Shown here: one piece after another, positions 1 through 11,600 of the stretch
How positions within the stretch are numbered: the stretch's first letter is position 1
Layout of the letters: each line of letters opens with the position of its first letter
Source: Planococcus citri
Taxonomy: Eukaryota > Arthropoda > Insecta > Hemiptera > Pseudococcidae
NCBI RefSeq assembly: GCF_950023065.1
Contig: NC_088677.1
Coordinates: forward strand, 14,092,001-14,156,000
Reading direction: 5' to 3'
DNA length: 64,000 bases
The notes under the pieces: model-generated
Seen by the model: the letters and a program-made list of their open reading frames with translations, nothing else
Told to the model about the DNA's origin: nothing
The model's database searches: none
Translations under genes and position numbers: made by a program

Positions 1-11
1 ACATCTATACA

Positions 12-344
12 CTTTTGAGGTTCTCATAGATTGAGTGAACCCAAATTGAAGATCTGGTGATTTCATGATAAGGCACCTTCAAAGGTTACAAAACAGGAAA
101 AAAATCATCTCCGTACAAATTTCACATCGGAAAAGAGGAAATTTGAAAATAAAATTGCTTGTATTTGCAACCAGAAAAATGTGTAATGGAATGAAAAAAA
201 GTAAGAGAATTATAAAGTAAGGGCACTTTTTGCAGACGTAGAAATTTTTTTCTGTTTTGTAACGTTGGAGTGATGCCTTATGATGAAATCATCATATCTT
301 CAATGTAGGTTCGTTCACACAAGCTATGAGAATCTCAAAGGAAC
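12..344. repeat. Short inverted-repeat element (MITE-like)
   Basis: About 95 bases at the left (from TTTTGAGGTTCTCATAG) are the imperfect reverse complement of about 105 bases at the right (ending CTATGAGAATCTCAAAG). The arms share the GAACC, ATTGAAGAT and GATTTCAT words and a GTTACAAAACAG block; the middle is AT-rich without coding potential. This is the form of a small non-autonomous DNA transposon. The left end is close to the window edge, so flanking duplications cannot be judged. Confidence 0.6.
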
Positions 345-1180
345 TGATAATCATGTTTGTTTGCTCAGTAGAACCTTCATCATCAGTTCATCACATTTGT
401 TGTGTAAGTACTTTGCAAATGCCCTTTAGCAGATTACTTACTACGATTATTTTTACCAACGCTCGGATAGTCACTATCGTACTTTTCTATCTAAAAATTG
501 GCATTAACGCATTAAAAAATATTCTCTCGGTATTAGAAGTGAATAACTGCGTTGTTTATATGTTATGAGCTTGATCATTGAAGAGAAAATACTATGTACT
601 TCAAAATGCAAATCTATCCAAAAATACCCAAGCAATGTGTAAATTTCCAACCACTGGAGTACACTACAGTCCTCAAGGTAGGGTAGTCTTGAATTTTGGC
701 GACAATGCGGCCTTTCATGTGGAACCTCAGATACTTTTCGGATCACTGGGTCGAATTTTTTGCAGATGCCTCATGGTAGACTACTTACTTTCTATAGGAA
801 TGAGAAAAATTGTTTATAACCTCGAAAGATCAGTACATATTGAACGGAACGTGGTTCAAAGCCCACCAATGCGTGTTTTTTATTATTCAAAGGTGACGTA
901 AATATGACCAGAAAAAGCATAGGTACGATGATTCCATCAAAACTCTGACTTTTGATTAATTTTAACCGATTCTGAATTTCAATTTCCATAGAAACTTTTT
1001 TTTTTCATCAGTCTGAGAGCATCAGATCTTTTTACATTGAAGTCATCAATATTCTGACCTTTCACCGTTGATCTTCGATCACAGCCTTATGAAATTAATT
1101 ATCATTGTAACAATGACCACCTGCGCAAAGGTAGAAACCAAAAACGGACTTTCAATTTATTATACTTGAGTATTTAATAC
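345..1180. other. Non-coding AT-rich stretch
   Basis: Open frames of up to about 107 codons occur here on both strands, but they overlap each other, lack recognisable motifs and have no splice continuity. I see no gene, RNA or clear repeat. Confidence 0.5.
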
Positions 1181-1189
1181 CTATCTGAT

Positions 1190-1690
1190 CTGCTTTGATC
1201 GGTACTAATCAGACCAGAGATGATGTTTAATCAAAACTTTTTCAGACTTATTTGAATAGGATGAGGTCAGATTTTATTTGATCTGATCAGACTTGATCAG
1301 AACAACGTTATGAGATTTGATCAGACCTTTTTCAGACCTATTTGATCAGATCAGATCAGATCTGCACGATTTGTTTTATCGGATCAGATTTTATGAGATC
1401 TGATCAGACTTAATCAGACCAGGGGTGAGATTTGATCTGACCTTTTCAAGTAAGGGTTTTTCAGACCGGTTCAATTAAATCTGAACTAATTGATCGAATT
1501 GAATATGATTGGATATCATATTTATTATCTACTATTTGTTTGATCAGCTCATACGTAAAGATTAGATCAGATTAGACTTGATCAGACCAAAGATGCGATT
1601 TGATTATACCTTTTCAGACTCATGTGATTAAATTACACGAAATCTGTTCAAACCTGTTTGATCAGATATGATTAACGATGATTATATTAC
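1190..1690. repeat. Degenerate GATCAGA simple array
   Basis: The words GATCAGA, GATCTGATCAGAC and TTGATCAGACC recur many times, with spacing near 10 to 12 bases and blocks of about 60 to 110 bases (for example near 1310, 1390, 1560). GATC sites are extremely dense. It looks like a decayed satellite or minisatellite. No protein is encoded. Confidence 0.7.
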
Positions 1691-1699
1691 CCAGACATG

Positions 1700-4050
1700 A
1701 CACGGATTTGGCCGAACACTAGATGGTAATATTGGTAATCATTCTTATATGTAACTGAATGAATGTGATCACTTACTTCTTTCATCAATCACCCTCTTTG
1801 AATTTCATCTCGAGAATTAGGATTTTTTGTATGGTCGCAGAAAGGAGGTGAGTGCAATCAATCTATTGACATTTTTTTTCTTTATATATATTTCAATGTT
1901 TTTACTCGTACTTTTAAATAGAAAACATCTAAAGCATAGTATTGATTGTATAAAATTTCTAAATTAATTCAAAGAATTTTTTGTTTTTAAACGTCGATTT
2001 TCATGAAGCAATATATATTCTAAATCAATAATTTTTCATTTCTATAGAATGAGTGTGCGGGAAGTGCAGTAACCTAAAAACTGTTGACATTTTTGAGTTC
2101 AGCGTGAAATTTTAACCCATTTTGATAGGTCACACGACCACTTTTTAAAAAGTAATAACGAAGTTGGTATTTGATGAAAAATCGTACTTACTGAATTTTG
2201 AAAATTCATTACGACGAAATGTGCCGGTCGAATTTCGTGAATGTGGTGATTTTGGGGAAGGTAAAGGTAGGTTTAACGGATATGAGAGAAAAATTGCCCC
2301 CTCCCCGCCATACACAAGGAAATAGGATAGAAAAAGTTCGGAAAATGGACGAAAATTGCGTTTAGAATTGCATACTTTTGATTGTGCAGGAGACTGGTGG
2401 AAAATTTTATATTTTAAGCATCCCAAGATATCAGGCTATTCATCTCCAGTCGATATTTCTTGTCTCTCTTCAAGGTCAAAAATATCCCTTTTTTGAATTT
2501 TTTGCACAGTATTTCCATTTTTCATAGCTCTGCTCTAACAACATCAGAAATTGAAAACAAAAATCAAAATCATTGATGATACGTATTTGTAATGGTCCTG
2601 CTGAGATAACCAGCCATTCCTTTAATTTTTTTACTAAAATCTTGTAATTTAATTTGAGTCTCGAGGAATGAAAAATGTGAGTTAAGGGGGGGGGGGGTTC
2701 CTCCAAAAAAATCAGTATAATTAATTTGACTAAATTCAGCAGAATCCTTCGCTTGAAATGGAAAGTCACTCAGAGAATATTTCAGCTCCGGTGATGCCCT
2801 TGAAAGGGGAGGGGGATGGGATGGGCTTTTGAAGAGAAAGCATTTTCGAATAAATCGTGTTTTATTTTTTCACTCCTGTTGCCACTCAACCTCTTTATTT
2901 CGTGCTTTGAAAATTTTTCTTCTAGAATATATATTTCGCATTGGTCATGCCAAAACATCGAAAGGTAAAATTTCTGAAGCTGATGAAATATTTTCGAACG
3001 GAATGGTGCCAATTTTGTGATCATTATTGCCAATTTCGAGTTCAAGAAATATAGCCAAAAACTAATTAAATTTTTTCAATTTTCTGAAATTTTCAACGAT
3101 GAATATAGAAAAATTGGCATCATCGCGTTACAAAATATTTCCTCAGTTTCAAGAATCGTTTATTTCGATGCTTTGGCTTAAGTTAAGTAATACAAAATAG
3201 GTATTGGAGAATGAAAAACGTTCAAACCTTGAATTTATTAAAAAATAAGTGATTTGCAAATTTTCAACTCCTCAGTAGAACCCTAAAAATTTTAAAAACT
3301 GGTTGGGTAGGAATGGGAGTGAAAAACCACGATTTTTTCAATGATGCCCCTCCCCTCCGAAGCTAAAAATGTTTTTCTGAGTAATTTTCAACTCAAAATG
3401 AAGGTCTCTGCTGAATTTGAACAAAATCTGCCAAATTCTTTTGAGGGGCGATTCTTTCCAATGTAGGTATTTACGAGATGAATTATTAGCACATTTCATC
3501 GAAGTTTTAAAAATTTAACAAATTCATTAATTTATGTACATGTTACCTCGTCAAACCATCGAGTAAATTGTAAATTGCGACTTTTTCCTCATCCCTTTCA
3601 TCGATCGCAAACCCTGCGTCTTGCGCCGAACCGTCAATTAATGTGTTTTCCCCTCGCAACGAATTATGCTGGTTTGTGAAAAAACTAATTTCGTCATTAA
3701 TGAATTTTGCGTAGGTACATGTTGATAAATTTAAAATTAATATTCCGCATTTGTTTCGTGGTAAGCGGCGATGAAGCGATACAGCGTCGTCGTGCTCTCG
3801 AAACAGATACGACTACGAGCAACATCAGGGCTACGTTTGTATTTTTAATGAAACTTAATTCCGCCCAAAACAAATTTCAGGTCAACTCGATCGTATCGTG
3901 GTTGGTCGCGAAGGTCGAGTTCACTTCACCAATTAAGTATCTCGCTCGTCGATACTTAAATAAGATATGATGCTTGAATTTTAAATCACCCTTTTGATAA
4001 TATTTTAGTTATGTAGTTACTTACCTATTAAATATTGTGTTTGAGAAATT
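1700..4050. other. Non-coding stretch with G-run
   Basis: No supported gene. Short frames are random in composition. A run of ten G lies near 2686-2695 and a purine-rich GGGGAGGGGGATGGGATGGG run near 2806-2825. A more GC-rich patch at about 3590-3900 has mixed codons but no recognised domain. Confidence 0.45.
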
Positions 4051-4055
4051 ATCTA

Positions 4056-4302
4056 TATAGGGTGTTTCCTTGTTCTCGGAGTTTGTCATGCTAATTATTG
4101 ATTATGCGAATGAGAACATTTATACATTGCCCTTTTCCCCTTGTTTGCAGAAAAGTATAGAATTATATCATTTGAACATTCATTTTGAGCTGACGTGAGC
4201 CAAATTATTCGGTAATAATTGCTGAAAATTTTCATCCAATCGAATCTACGTACCTACTCGTAGATCTAGAATAGGTATGAAAAATTTCGAAACACCCTGT
4301 AC
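4056..4302. mobile_element. MITE with TAYAGGGTGTTTC ends
   Basis: The left end reads TATAGGGTGTTTC and the right end reads GAAACACCCTGTA, giving inverted termini of about 11 bases with a TA at each edge. The roughly 245-base interior has no coding sequence. TA-flanked short termini suggest a Tc1/mariner-type non-autonomous element; the superfamily is inference. Confidence 0.6.
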
Positions 4303-4309
4303 TCCGCAA

Positions 4310-6110
4310 ATATCCAATTATTCAATCCAAAGTACCCAGAACACCGCTAAATAACCTCTCCAGTAACGAAATTCGCCAATATAAAAAAAAAAGTAAAATC
4401 AAATTCAACTCTAGCTTTTCCCCCCTCACCCTTCTTCTCACTCTGCAAAAACCAATTCGTTAAAATCTCTCTGTAAAAAAAAAATTAAAACACCCTCGTC
4501 ACACGTGTTTCAACCCTTACCTGTACTCTTAATCCTCGAACCGACGAGCCAATTACCGCCAAAATTACCGACGAGTTTTGGTTCGAAACACGAAATTGGC
4601 GAAGTGAGATGGAAAGTTGAACAATTCAAAAACGTGATTGGCAATTTTACTATTTTGTTTATTTTCAATTGCAATGCTTCGAGTGGAAGTGTTTTTTTTC
4701 AACCTTTTCTATCAACTATAGCAATTTTAAATTTTATTGTTGACTCGTAGATTTTCACGAATCCGCCGACACGACGATAAAAAACAATTTTCTAGTTGGA
4801 AATAATTTTTCTTCGAGGCAAATCCGATGCGAAAAATTGCTATCGCCGTTGTTGGCATTGTATTACATCATTTTCGCTATTGACCAACACCTTAAGGGTA
4901 CTTATCGAATTCTTAATATCTTAGAACGAGATAGGTACCTACCTATAGCTGCAGTAAATCGGGTTTTATTCAAGGTCGTAAAGGTTTTAACGTTCGGCTT
5001 GGTGAACTTGAAAAAATATAGGTGGAATTTACTATTTGCTGAGTGGGAAAGAAAAGGTTCGAGAGGGATTCGTTTTACAGTCTTATATGACTGTGTGGAA
5101 ACTAAAAAATTAAGGTAACTATATTGAATTCATGAGCATTAAGATTTGAGGATGTCAGTCTTCTTCTAGTAATTTTTTCCTGGCTTTGTCACATTTAGTA
5201 TGCCAAAAATTGAAAGTTTGTTGGATCTAACACTTTTCCATGAGAACCAAACCCCCCTTCCCCTAAAAAAAAAACAATCATTTGGCGAAGGTACATGTAC
5301 TTCGTGTTTTCAAGGTGGAGAGTAAGAATTTTTATGCTTTGCTTACAAGATGAAAGGTGGTGAAAAGTGAAACGCATGTATTTCAAGATCTGAATAAATG
5401 AGAAATAACTTGCTTACTCTTTACTCTATCCTGCTGACGTGAGGGTGCGTGTCGAGTAAATTTCTTTTCAGATATTCATGTTGGCTCACCTTATCAATTT
5501 TACCACGAATACGTATCTAGCTTCTTATTAGATTACCACAAGATTCATTCTGATAAGAGTTCAATCAACAACCGGCTCGGAGGACCATTTCTCGATTCAG
5601 AATTACGTTGTAAAAATAAGTTCATATTTACCTCTATATTGAGATATACTTATTTTACAATGGATCGCGTAAGAAAATGTCTGAAGATTTGGACCAAATT
5701 CATGTTGGCGACCACTCATTCTGAATTGAAAATCTCGCAGAAAAATTTCTAGCTCGGGAGGTGCTCCTGAAGGAGAGAGTGTTTTGTAAAATCCTATCTC
5801 CTCAAATATTTCGCATTAATTATGAGGAAATCATGGAGGGATACCTATGTTTCTGAAACTGAGATAATAGGTAGGTACTAGGTACATTAGTTCAGAATAC
5901 CTACAGCGGTGTCAGTTTTTTTCTTGAATTTCACTGAATGGGTAATGAAATTCACCAGTTTTTTGACCGATATCCTCAAAAATAGTTGACTGCGTTTTAT
6001 ACTATGGGGATATTCCATAGTACATATGAGAGATGACGATGAGCGATGCTGATTGTTCAAATTAGTAATCAGACTGGGGCTTGGTTTAATTTCAAATTCG
6101 TTAAGATTTA
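4310..6110. other. Non-coding stretch
   Basis: No recognisable gene. The 93-codon frame near 4837-5118 has no domain and no splice partner. A small imperfect hairpin, TTGTAAAAATAAGT against ACTTATTTTACAA, lies near 5612-5662. Several TAGGTAGGTAC-type words occur near 5868-5900. Confidence 0.45.
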
Positions 6111-6118
6111 AATGTATT

Positions 6119-6170
6119 AGTCATTGACAAATTTAGATGCATAAAAAGAATACTTACTTAAAACAAAAGC
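6119..6170 (+). repeat. Direct repeat, left copy
   Basis: About 45 bases with the words AGATGCATAAAAAGAATAC resemble 7633-7690 (AGATGCACAAAAAGAATAC). The two direct copies bracket the adjacent TTAA and TA elements, which suggests a local duplication older than, or mediated by, those insertions. Confidence 0.5.
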
Positions 6171-6284
6171 AAATTGTTCTTATATTATCTTCCATTTATT
6201 TCCGCTGGGGTTTGATATTAATTTCATACATAGTGTGCAAACTGCTCCAAATAGCAATTATGACAACAAATTTCAGTTTTGAAA

Positions 6285-6997
6285 ATTTACTATACTTTTG
6301 GAGATTCTCTAGATTTTCATGTTGGGGATACAAATTGCATTGAAGAGTGTAATAGGATACCTTGCCAATTAAGTAGCTAAATCACAAAAAAAAAAGTTGA
6401 GATTTCAAAGAAGAATTATTCTAGTGGATTTAAGTATGTTTTGAAAAAGCTCAAATCCTTCATTTCCAACAAAACAAATTAATATAAATTCGAAATTTTG
6501 TTCAAAAAATAATTTGACAACGTGAATAAATAACATTTGTCGAAAATATTTTTTTAAACATTTGGATGGAAAATCTTCTCTTTGTGACCTCTTTGTTTTC
6601 CTCATCAAGTATTTTTTTTTACCAAGTTTTTATCTTTGCTCATTTTGGGAAATTCCAAATGACCTTTTTTACTAGGTACCTATCGTTATAGTATTTCAAT
6701 GTTTTTCTTATTAATTTTTCAAAATGTTTTCAAACAAATGCTTTTGACTGATGTTTTTTACTTATGTTTTTGAATTATTTTTTGAATAAAATTTCTAATT
6801 TATATGAATGTGCTTTGATGGAAATGAAGAATTTGAACTGTTTCAAGATTTTTATTTTCCAAATGATTTTCTTTGAAAGCTCAACGTTTTTGTTATTTGG
6901 GCAATTACCTATGCAGGGTACCCTATTACACATTTTTAAAGGAATTTGTTTCCCCAACATATAGGTATCTAAATCTGGAGAACCTCCGAAGGGTTAA
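6285..6997. mobile_element. Decayed TTAA-type foldback element
   Basis: The right end is CTCCGAAGGG followed by TTAA (6994-6997). The left end near 6289 starts CTTTTGGAGATTCTCTAG. The arms carry inverted versions of the words GGTACCCTATTACAC and TTGGGCAATTA. The termini match those of the better preserved element at 33405-34744 (CCATTTGGAGGTTCTC), so this is an older, shorter relative. The TTAA target is typical of piggyBac-type transposons. The short frames on the two strands inside are the two arms read in opposite directions, not genes. Confidence 0.65.
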
Positions 6998-7006
6998 AAT
7001 TGAATA

Positions 7007-7613
7007 AGGTGCACCGGGGCAAGTCAGAATGATTTTTCGCAATTTCAACTTTGACCAGCTGTTACTCCCCTTCTAATGAACCAATATGGATCAAATTTAT
7101 TATGTAGGTTCCCATAAGGGTTCTTAACCTATGGTGAAAATTTGAGCGCGATTGACACAGTAGCTTTCACTCAGTGGAATAAAATATAAACTGTTCTGAC
7201 TTTCCCCAATTGGGGGAAGTCAGAACAGGCTAAACTTTGCAGAGGCGTAGATCACAAATGGAGAGTCCTAGAAAAATTGCTTGAGAGACAAAATTGTAGA
7301 GCATTTAATTCTCTTTGAGATCACTCTCATCAGATTTTCACTAGGACGCACGGTTCGTCCGCTATATGCGAAAAACTAAGAAATAGAAAGTCTGTATTTT
7401 AGACCAAATTCAAAACAAGTTCAAAACAACAACAAAATGCAATTGAACCAAAAACATCTAAAATGAAACTGAATCGCGAAAATTTTTATGCCGTGATGAA
7501 GTAGGGGTACTACCCTCAAGTCACCTTTAGTGGCACTTCGCCAGATATAAACCTCTAGGCGCTAGAGCAAGTTTTCTAACTTACCCCGAATTCCAACTTC
7601 CCCCAGTGCACCT
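7007..7613. mobile_element. MITE with AGGTGCACYGGGG ends, TA target
   Basis: The left terminus AGGTGCACCGGGGCAAGT and the right terminus (reverse complement AGGTGCACTGGGGGAAGT) form an inverted pair, each flanked by TA (7005-7006 and 7614-7615). An inner GGGGAAGTCAGAAC repeats the terminal theme near 7213. The 607-base body has no long frame. It begins only about ten bases after the end of the neighbouring TTAA element. TA duplication and short termini suggest Tc1/mariner ancestry. Confidence 0.7.
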
Positions 7614-7632
7614 TATAAAAATTGTATTATAG

Positions 7633-7690
7633 TCATCACCAAATTGAGATGCACAAAAAGAATACCTTACCTACCTAAAATGAAAGCTAC
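7633..7690 (+). repeat. Direct repeat, right copy
   Basis: Partner of 6119-6170: the same order of words (TAGTCAT, CAAATT, AGATGCA, AAAAAGAATAC) with several substitutions and a small insertion. Confidence 0.5.
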
Positions 7691-8139
7691 AAAGGATTAA
7701 TTCGTATTTATAAATAGAAGCTTCACTGTAATTCCAATATTATTTCCTCAGTTGAAAAAACGATAATTTTTCAATATGTTGACATAATACATACACAGAT
7801 GAAGAAACAATTTTCAAAATGCGAATTTTCCTCAAAATAGGTGATTTGCAAAACCGCTTAGTAGAGCTCTAAAAACGGAGTTGGATTTTCATGGCAATGC
7901 CCTTCGTTGAAGCAGAATCTCAAATATCATCATTTGGAATGGGCCTATTTTTTCCCAAAACAAGCTGTGCAGGGGTTCGAGCAAAAACCCTTGATTTTTT
8001 TCATCTTTCCTCTTTGAGAACCCATGTCTCAGCTTCACAGGCACCTCCAGGGCTAAAATTTATTCTGGATGGCTTTTAACTCGATGTAGAGAAATGGTCA
8101 TTTGGTATAGTGATTTTATACCATCTAGCTTTTTTCCTT

Positions 8140-9570
8140 AAAGCTGTTGTCCATGTTTGTGTATAGGACACTTGATCCATGAAATATATACATCAAAGCC
8201 TCTTCTTCCAGAGGAGGGGCATCTTCTACTTTTTTCGGCTTGGTAGGTGCAGGCAATTTGACATATTATATGTATAGGCAGTTCAGTGGGTGGCAGATTC
8301 ACCACGTCAATTTTGTAATATTTTCTGTATTCATCTCAAAAAAATTGACTCATGTGACCCAAAACAATGAGGTTATGACCAGGTCTCTGATGCACTTGAA
8401 TGCTGAAAAGCAAGGTAAAAGAATCTTTAAATTACTTACTAATTTTCTGTTACTCGTCTTTTACTTAATATGGTGTGTGTATGGTGGAAGTTTATTTATT
8501 CAATACTTACCTACAACAACCTATTTGAAGTGGGCTAAAGATAAGAAAAATCTCTTGAACAATAGAGTTCTTTCATTTACATTTTCTTACAATAAGTATA
8601 CTTAAATGATGAAAAAAATATTAACAATATGGCCATAAAGATTGAAATGCATTGATCAGATTATAAGAATCTTGAAAATCTGTTGATTAGTGCTTTTGCT
8701 TTTTGTTGGCGTGTACTTCAAAATTTTCCACCCAACCCGAAGGACCATTCTTGTTTGGGAACGTTGGACTGTAAGCCTGTATTTTGAATGTACCCAATTA
8801 TTAGCCAACCTCCTAAGATTTGTTTTATGTCATTCATTACTGTTGAATTGGTATGCAAATCCACGAGCATTGTCTGATTGTTTCATTTTCAAGACAGTTC
8901 TGGTTGGCTGAGCAAGTGTTTCTTTGTCCCACAGGACTAACATCATGTCATTAATCAGTCTTATTTGATGTTGCAGTGATCGGGACTTGCCAGATTTGTA
9001 TTTGGATATCTATTCTTGTGATTATGAATTTTGTTCGAAAAGCCAATACATAAATTATATGAATTGTATAATTTTAAATCTTGCACAATGCACAAGCAAT
9101 AATATGCATATTAGGTATGCCCTTTTGGGAAGTCCAATAAATAAAACGTGAAGATTCTTTTGCAATTAGCGATTAGCGGGTCAAACTATATTACCTATAA
9201 ACTGGCGAGTTTGTTAAGTACGTTGTGCATTGCATAAAAGTTCACTCGAATTAACAGTTGATGTGGGACTTCCTCCTTCTGAAACTATTGTCTGTTTAAT
9301 TGTGAGCAGTGCATACAAAAACGGACAATATGACCAAAACTGAAATTTCACTGGATGATGTTCCATTCAATTCTTGAAGGGTTCCTACAACAATTTCAGG
9401 ATTTTTTTTTATTTTTTGGTTGCATGGTCCCTTCTTGCATACGCCCTAAAATATGGATTGAATTGAGGTGCATTCATCAGATTATGTACTTTCCTTTCCA
9501 CAACTTATTAACCATTCCAATTTTTTTTATTGACCAATGTTGTATCATTCTTCATCCGACCCAAAGGATC
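8140..9570 (+). repeat. Diverged tandem duplication, unit 1
   Basis: Matches 9590-10660 in colinear order. Shared blocks include CAGTTCAGTGGGTGGCAG (near 8280 and 9680), GCTGAAAAGCAAGGTAAAAG (near 8402 and 9793), TTTTGTTGGCGTGTACTTCA (near 8700 and 10097), GAAGATTCTTTTGCAAT, and ATTCTTCATCCGACC (near 9546 and 10640). Spacers differ by many small insertions and deletions, so the duplication is old. The frames inside, including the 121-codon one at 8240-8605, are not shared by the other unit and look non-coding. Confidence 0.7.
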
Positions 9571-9589
9571 ATGCTATTTCAGATAGTCT

Positions 9590-10660
9590 TGATACATGAA
9601 ATATCTCAAAGTCACTCCTTCCAGAAGGGGGACATCTTCCACTTTTTAGGTTTGCTATAGGCGATTTTACGTGCATAGGCAGTTCAGTGGGTGGCAGGCT
9701 CACCATGTCAGTTCGTAATATTTTCTCTATATCTCTGAAAAATTGACAGGATTGACCCAAAAATAAGATTAAGATCGGGTTTCTGATGCACTTGCTGAAA
9801 AGCAAGGTAAAAGAATCATCAAATTACTTACTTACTAATTTTCTGTTACTCGTCTTTTACATAAAACGATACTTGTATCTGTATTTCAAGTTTCTTTATT
9901 CCTGTGTACCTACAGTGGGCCAAACATAAGAAAAATCCCTTGAATGATAAAGTTCTTCTGTTTAGATATTTTTCTTAAGATATGGATGATAAAAAAAAAT
10001 TAACAATATGGCCAAACTACTGTCTGTTTTATGAAGACTGAAATGAATTGATCGGATTATAAAAATCTTTAAAATCTGTTGGTTATTGCTATTGTTTTTT
10101 GTTGGCGTGTACTTCAAAATTTTGCACCCGACCCAAAGGACCATTCTGTTTGGAACGTTGCACCCATTAGCGTGTATTTCGAATTCACCAAGCTATCAAC
10201 TATTTAACCTTCTAAGTTTAATTTTATGCCATTCACTTCTGTTGAATTGGTATGCAATTCTATTTTGATGCATGTTGATGTTGAAATATTCGACTTATTG
10301 GACCATTCTTGTGATTATGAATTTTGTTTGACAAGTGAATACATGAATAAAATGAATGGTATAATTTTGGATCTTGCACATGCGTATTAGGAATGCATTT
10401 CTGGGATCCCAAAAAACAAAATGCGGAGATTCTTTTGCAATCAGTTATTAGCGTGTCATATACTAACTGCATGGTTGCATTCTGGGTGGTGCACAAAAGT
10501 TCCCTTGAATGTGCAGGTGATGTGGGACTTCAATCTCCTGAAACTGAATTGTAGTGCATTCATCAGATTATGTATGTACTTTCCTTTTCACAACTTGTTA
10601 ACAATTCTTATTTTTTTTTTTATCAACTAATGTTGTATCATTCTTCATCCGACCAAAAGG
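9590..10660 (+). repeat. Diverged tandem duplication, unit 2
   Basis: Second copy of the unit at 8140-9570, with shared blocks in the same order. Its homology to unit 1 stops right after ATTCTTCATCCGACC, exactly where the GACATTTGACCC element and the 3.7-kb duplicated block begin. Confidence 0.7.
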
Positions 10661-11250
10661 GCAGTGGGACATTTGACCCCTGTGCATTTGACCCATGCGA
10701 CATTTGACCCACCATTTTATCAATTCGCCATTTTTGAAAAACGACATTTGACCCATGAGACATTTGACCCATGTTTTTATCAATGTTTACAAAATACCAA
10801 TGCGACATTCGACCCATGCGACTTTAGACCCATATTATTGAAATAATTTAAATCGACATTTCACCCATGAGACAATTGACCCATGGAAATATTGGAAATT
10901 AAAAATAGCGACATTTCACCCCTAGGACAATTCGCCCACGCATTGAAATAAAGTAAACCATTTAACCCATGCGACATTTGACCCATGAGACTTTAGACCC
11001 ACAGTGAAATATAAAAATAAAACGACATTTGACCCATAGGACATTCCACCCATGATTTTATAAGCTTAACCTATCAGCATTGCGACATTTGACCCATGAG
11101 ACTTTTAACCCCATAATAAAATTATTCCGAAAACGTGAAGCAGTGTTGCCATCTCAAGAATCATGCTGCAATAAGGCAAAAATTCTCAAGATGAATTGAT
11201 TGTGAAAAAACAGTGCATCCATTTCATGGTGCTGGATTTTCCATCCAAAG
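10661..11250 (+). mobile_element. GACATTTGACCC repeat element, copy 1
   Basis: About sixteen copies of a 12 to 16 base word (CGACATTTGACCCATG and variants such as GACATTCGACCCATG, GACTTTAGACCCA) are arranged mostly in pairs, separated by AT-rich spacers of roughly 15 to 35 bases. A non-repeated tail follows (GCAGTGTTGCCATCTCAAG to about 11250). The whole is found inverted at 58579-59154 and again at 60315-60904, so it behaves as one dispersed unit. No coding frame or clear terminal inverted repeat was found. Confidence 0.7.
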
Positions 11251-11257
11251 GCAGGAT

Positions 11258-11600
11258 CTAACCTAACCTAACCTAACCTAACTAGAATGTGAAACCGTAT
11301 ACTTGTCAAGTTGTTTTCTAGTTTTTTAATGTTTGGCACATGACATTAAAACCAAAACCAAAACTGAACTGAAATAACCCCAAAAACTGATTAAAATTGT
11401 TCCAAAAATTTAACCTAACCTAACCTAACCTAACTAAAATGCGGACCCTATTTGTCAAGTGTTATTTTCTAGTTTTTGTATGTTGGGCACAGGGAAATAA
11501 AACCAAAACTTATACAGTGAGACTGAAACCCCAAAAACCGATTGAAATTTCTGGAAACCAAAACCTAACCTAACCTAACCTAACTAGAATCTAGAATGTT
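11258..11600 (+). repeat. 152-bp units headed by telomere-like CCTAA repeats
   Basis: Clusters of about five CCTAA units lie at 11258-11283, 11411-11434 and 11561-11585, spaced about 152 bases apart. The sequence between them is repeated too: TTTTCTAGTTTTT, GGCACA, AAAACCAAAAC and CCCCAAAAAC recur in order. CCTAA/TTAGG is the ancestral insect telomere repeat. Here it is interstitial and part of a larger tandem unit, so it is not a chromosome end. Confidence 0.85.

Noticed and set aside
8240..8605. 121-codon frame with hydrophobic segments as a membrane protein gene
   Set aside because: The homologous unit at 9660-9960 does not keep the frame, and no splice sites or motifs support it.
10664..10846. 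60-codon frame rich in THATFDP words (also at 60129-60500)
   Set aside because: Translation of the GACATTTGACCC repeats; other copies interrupt it.
10661..11110. CRISPR-like array of short repeats with spacers
   Set aside because: The repeats are imperfect, spacers are conserved between three genomic copies, and the genome is eukaryotic with introns; there are no cas genes. It is a dispersed repeat element.
11258..11600. Chromosome end (telomere)
   Set aside because: The CCTAA clusters have only about five units each, are interrupted by unique sequence every 152 bases, and have genes and repeats on both sides.
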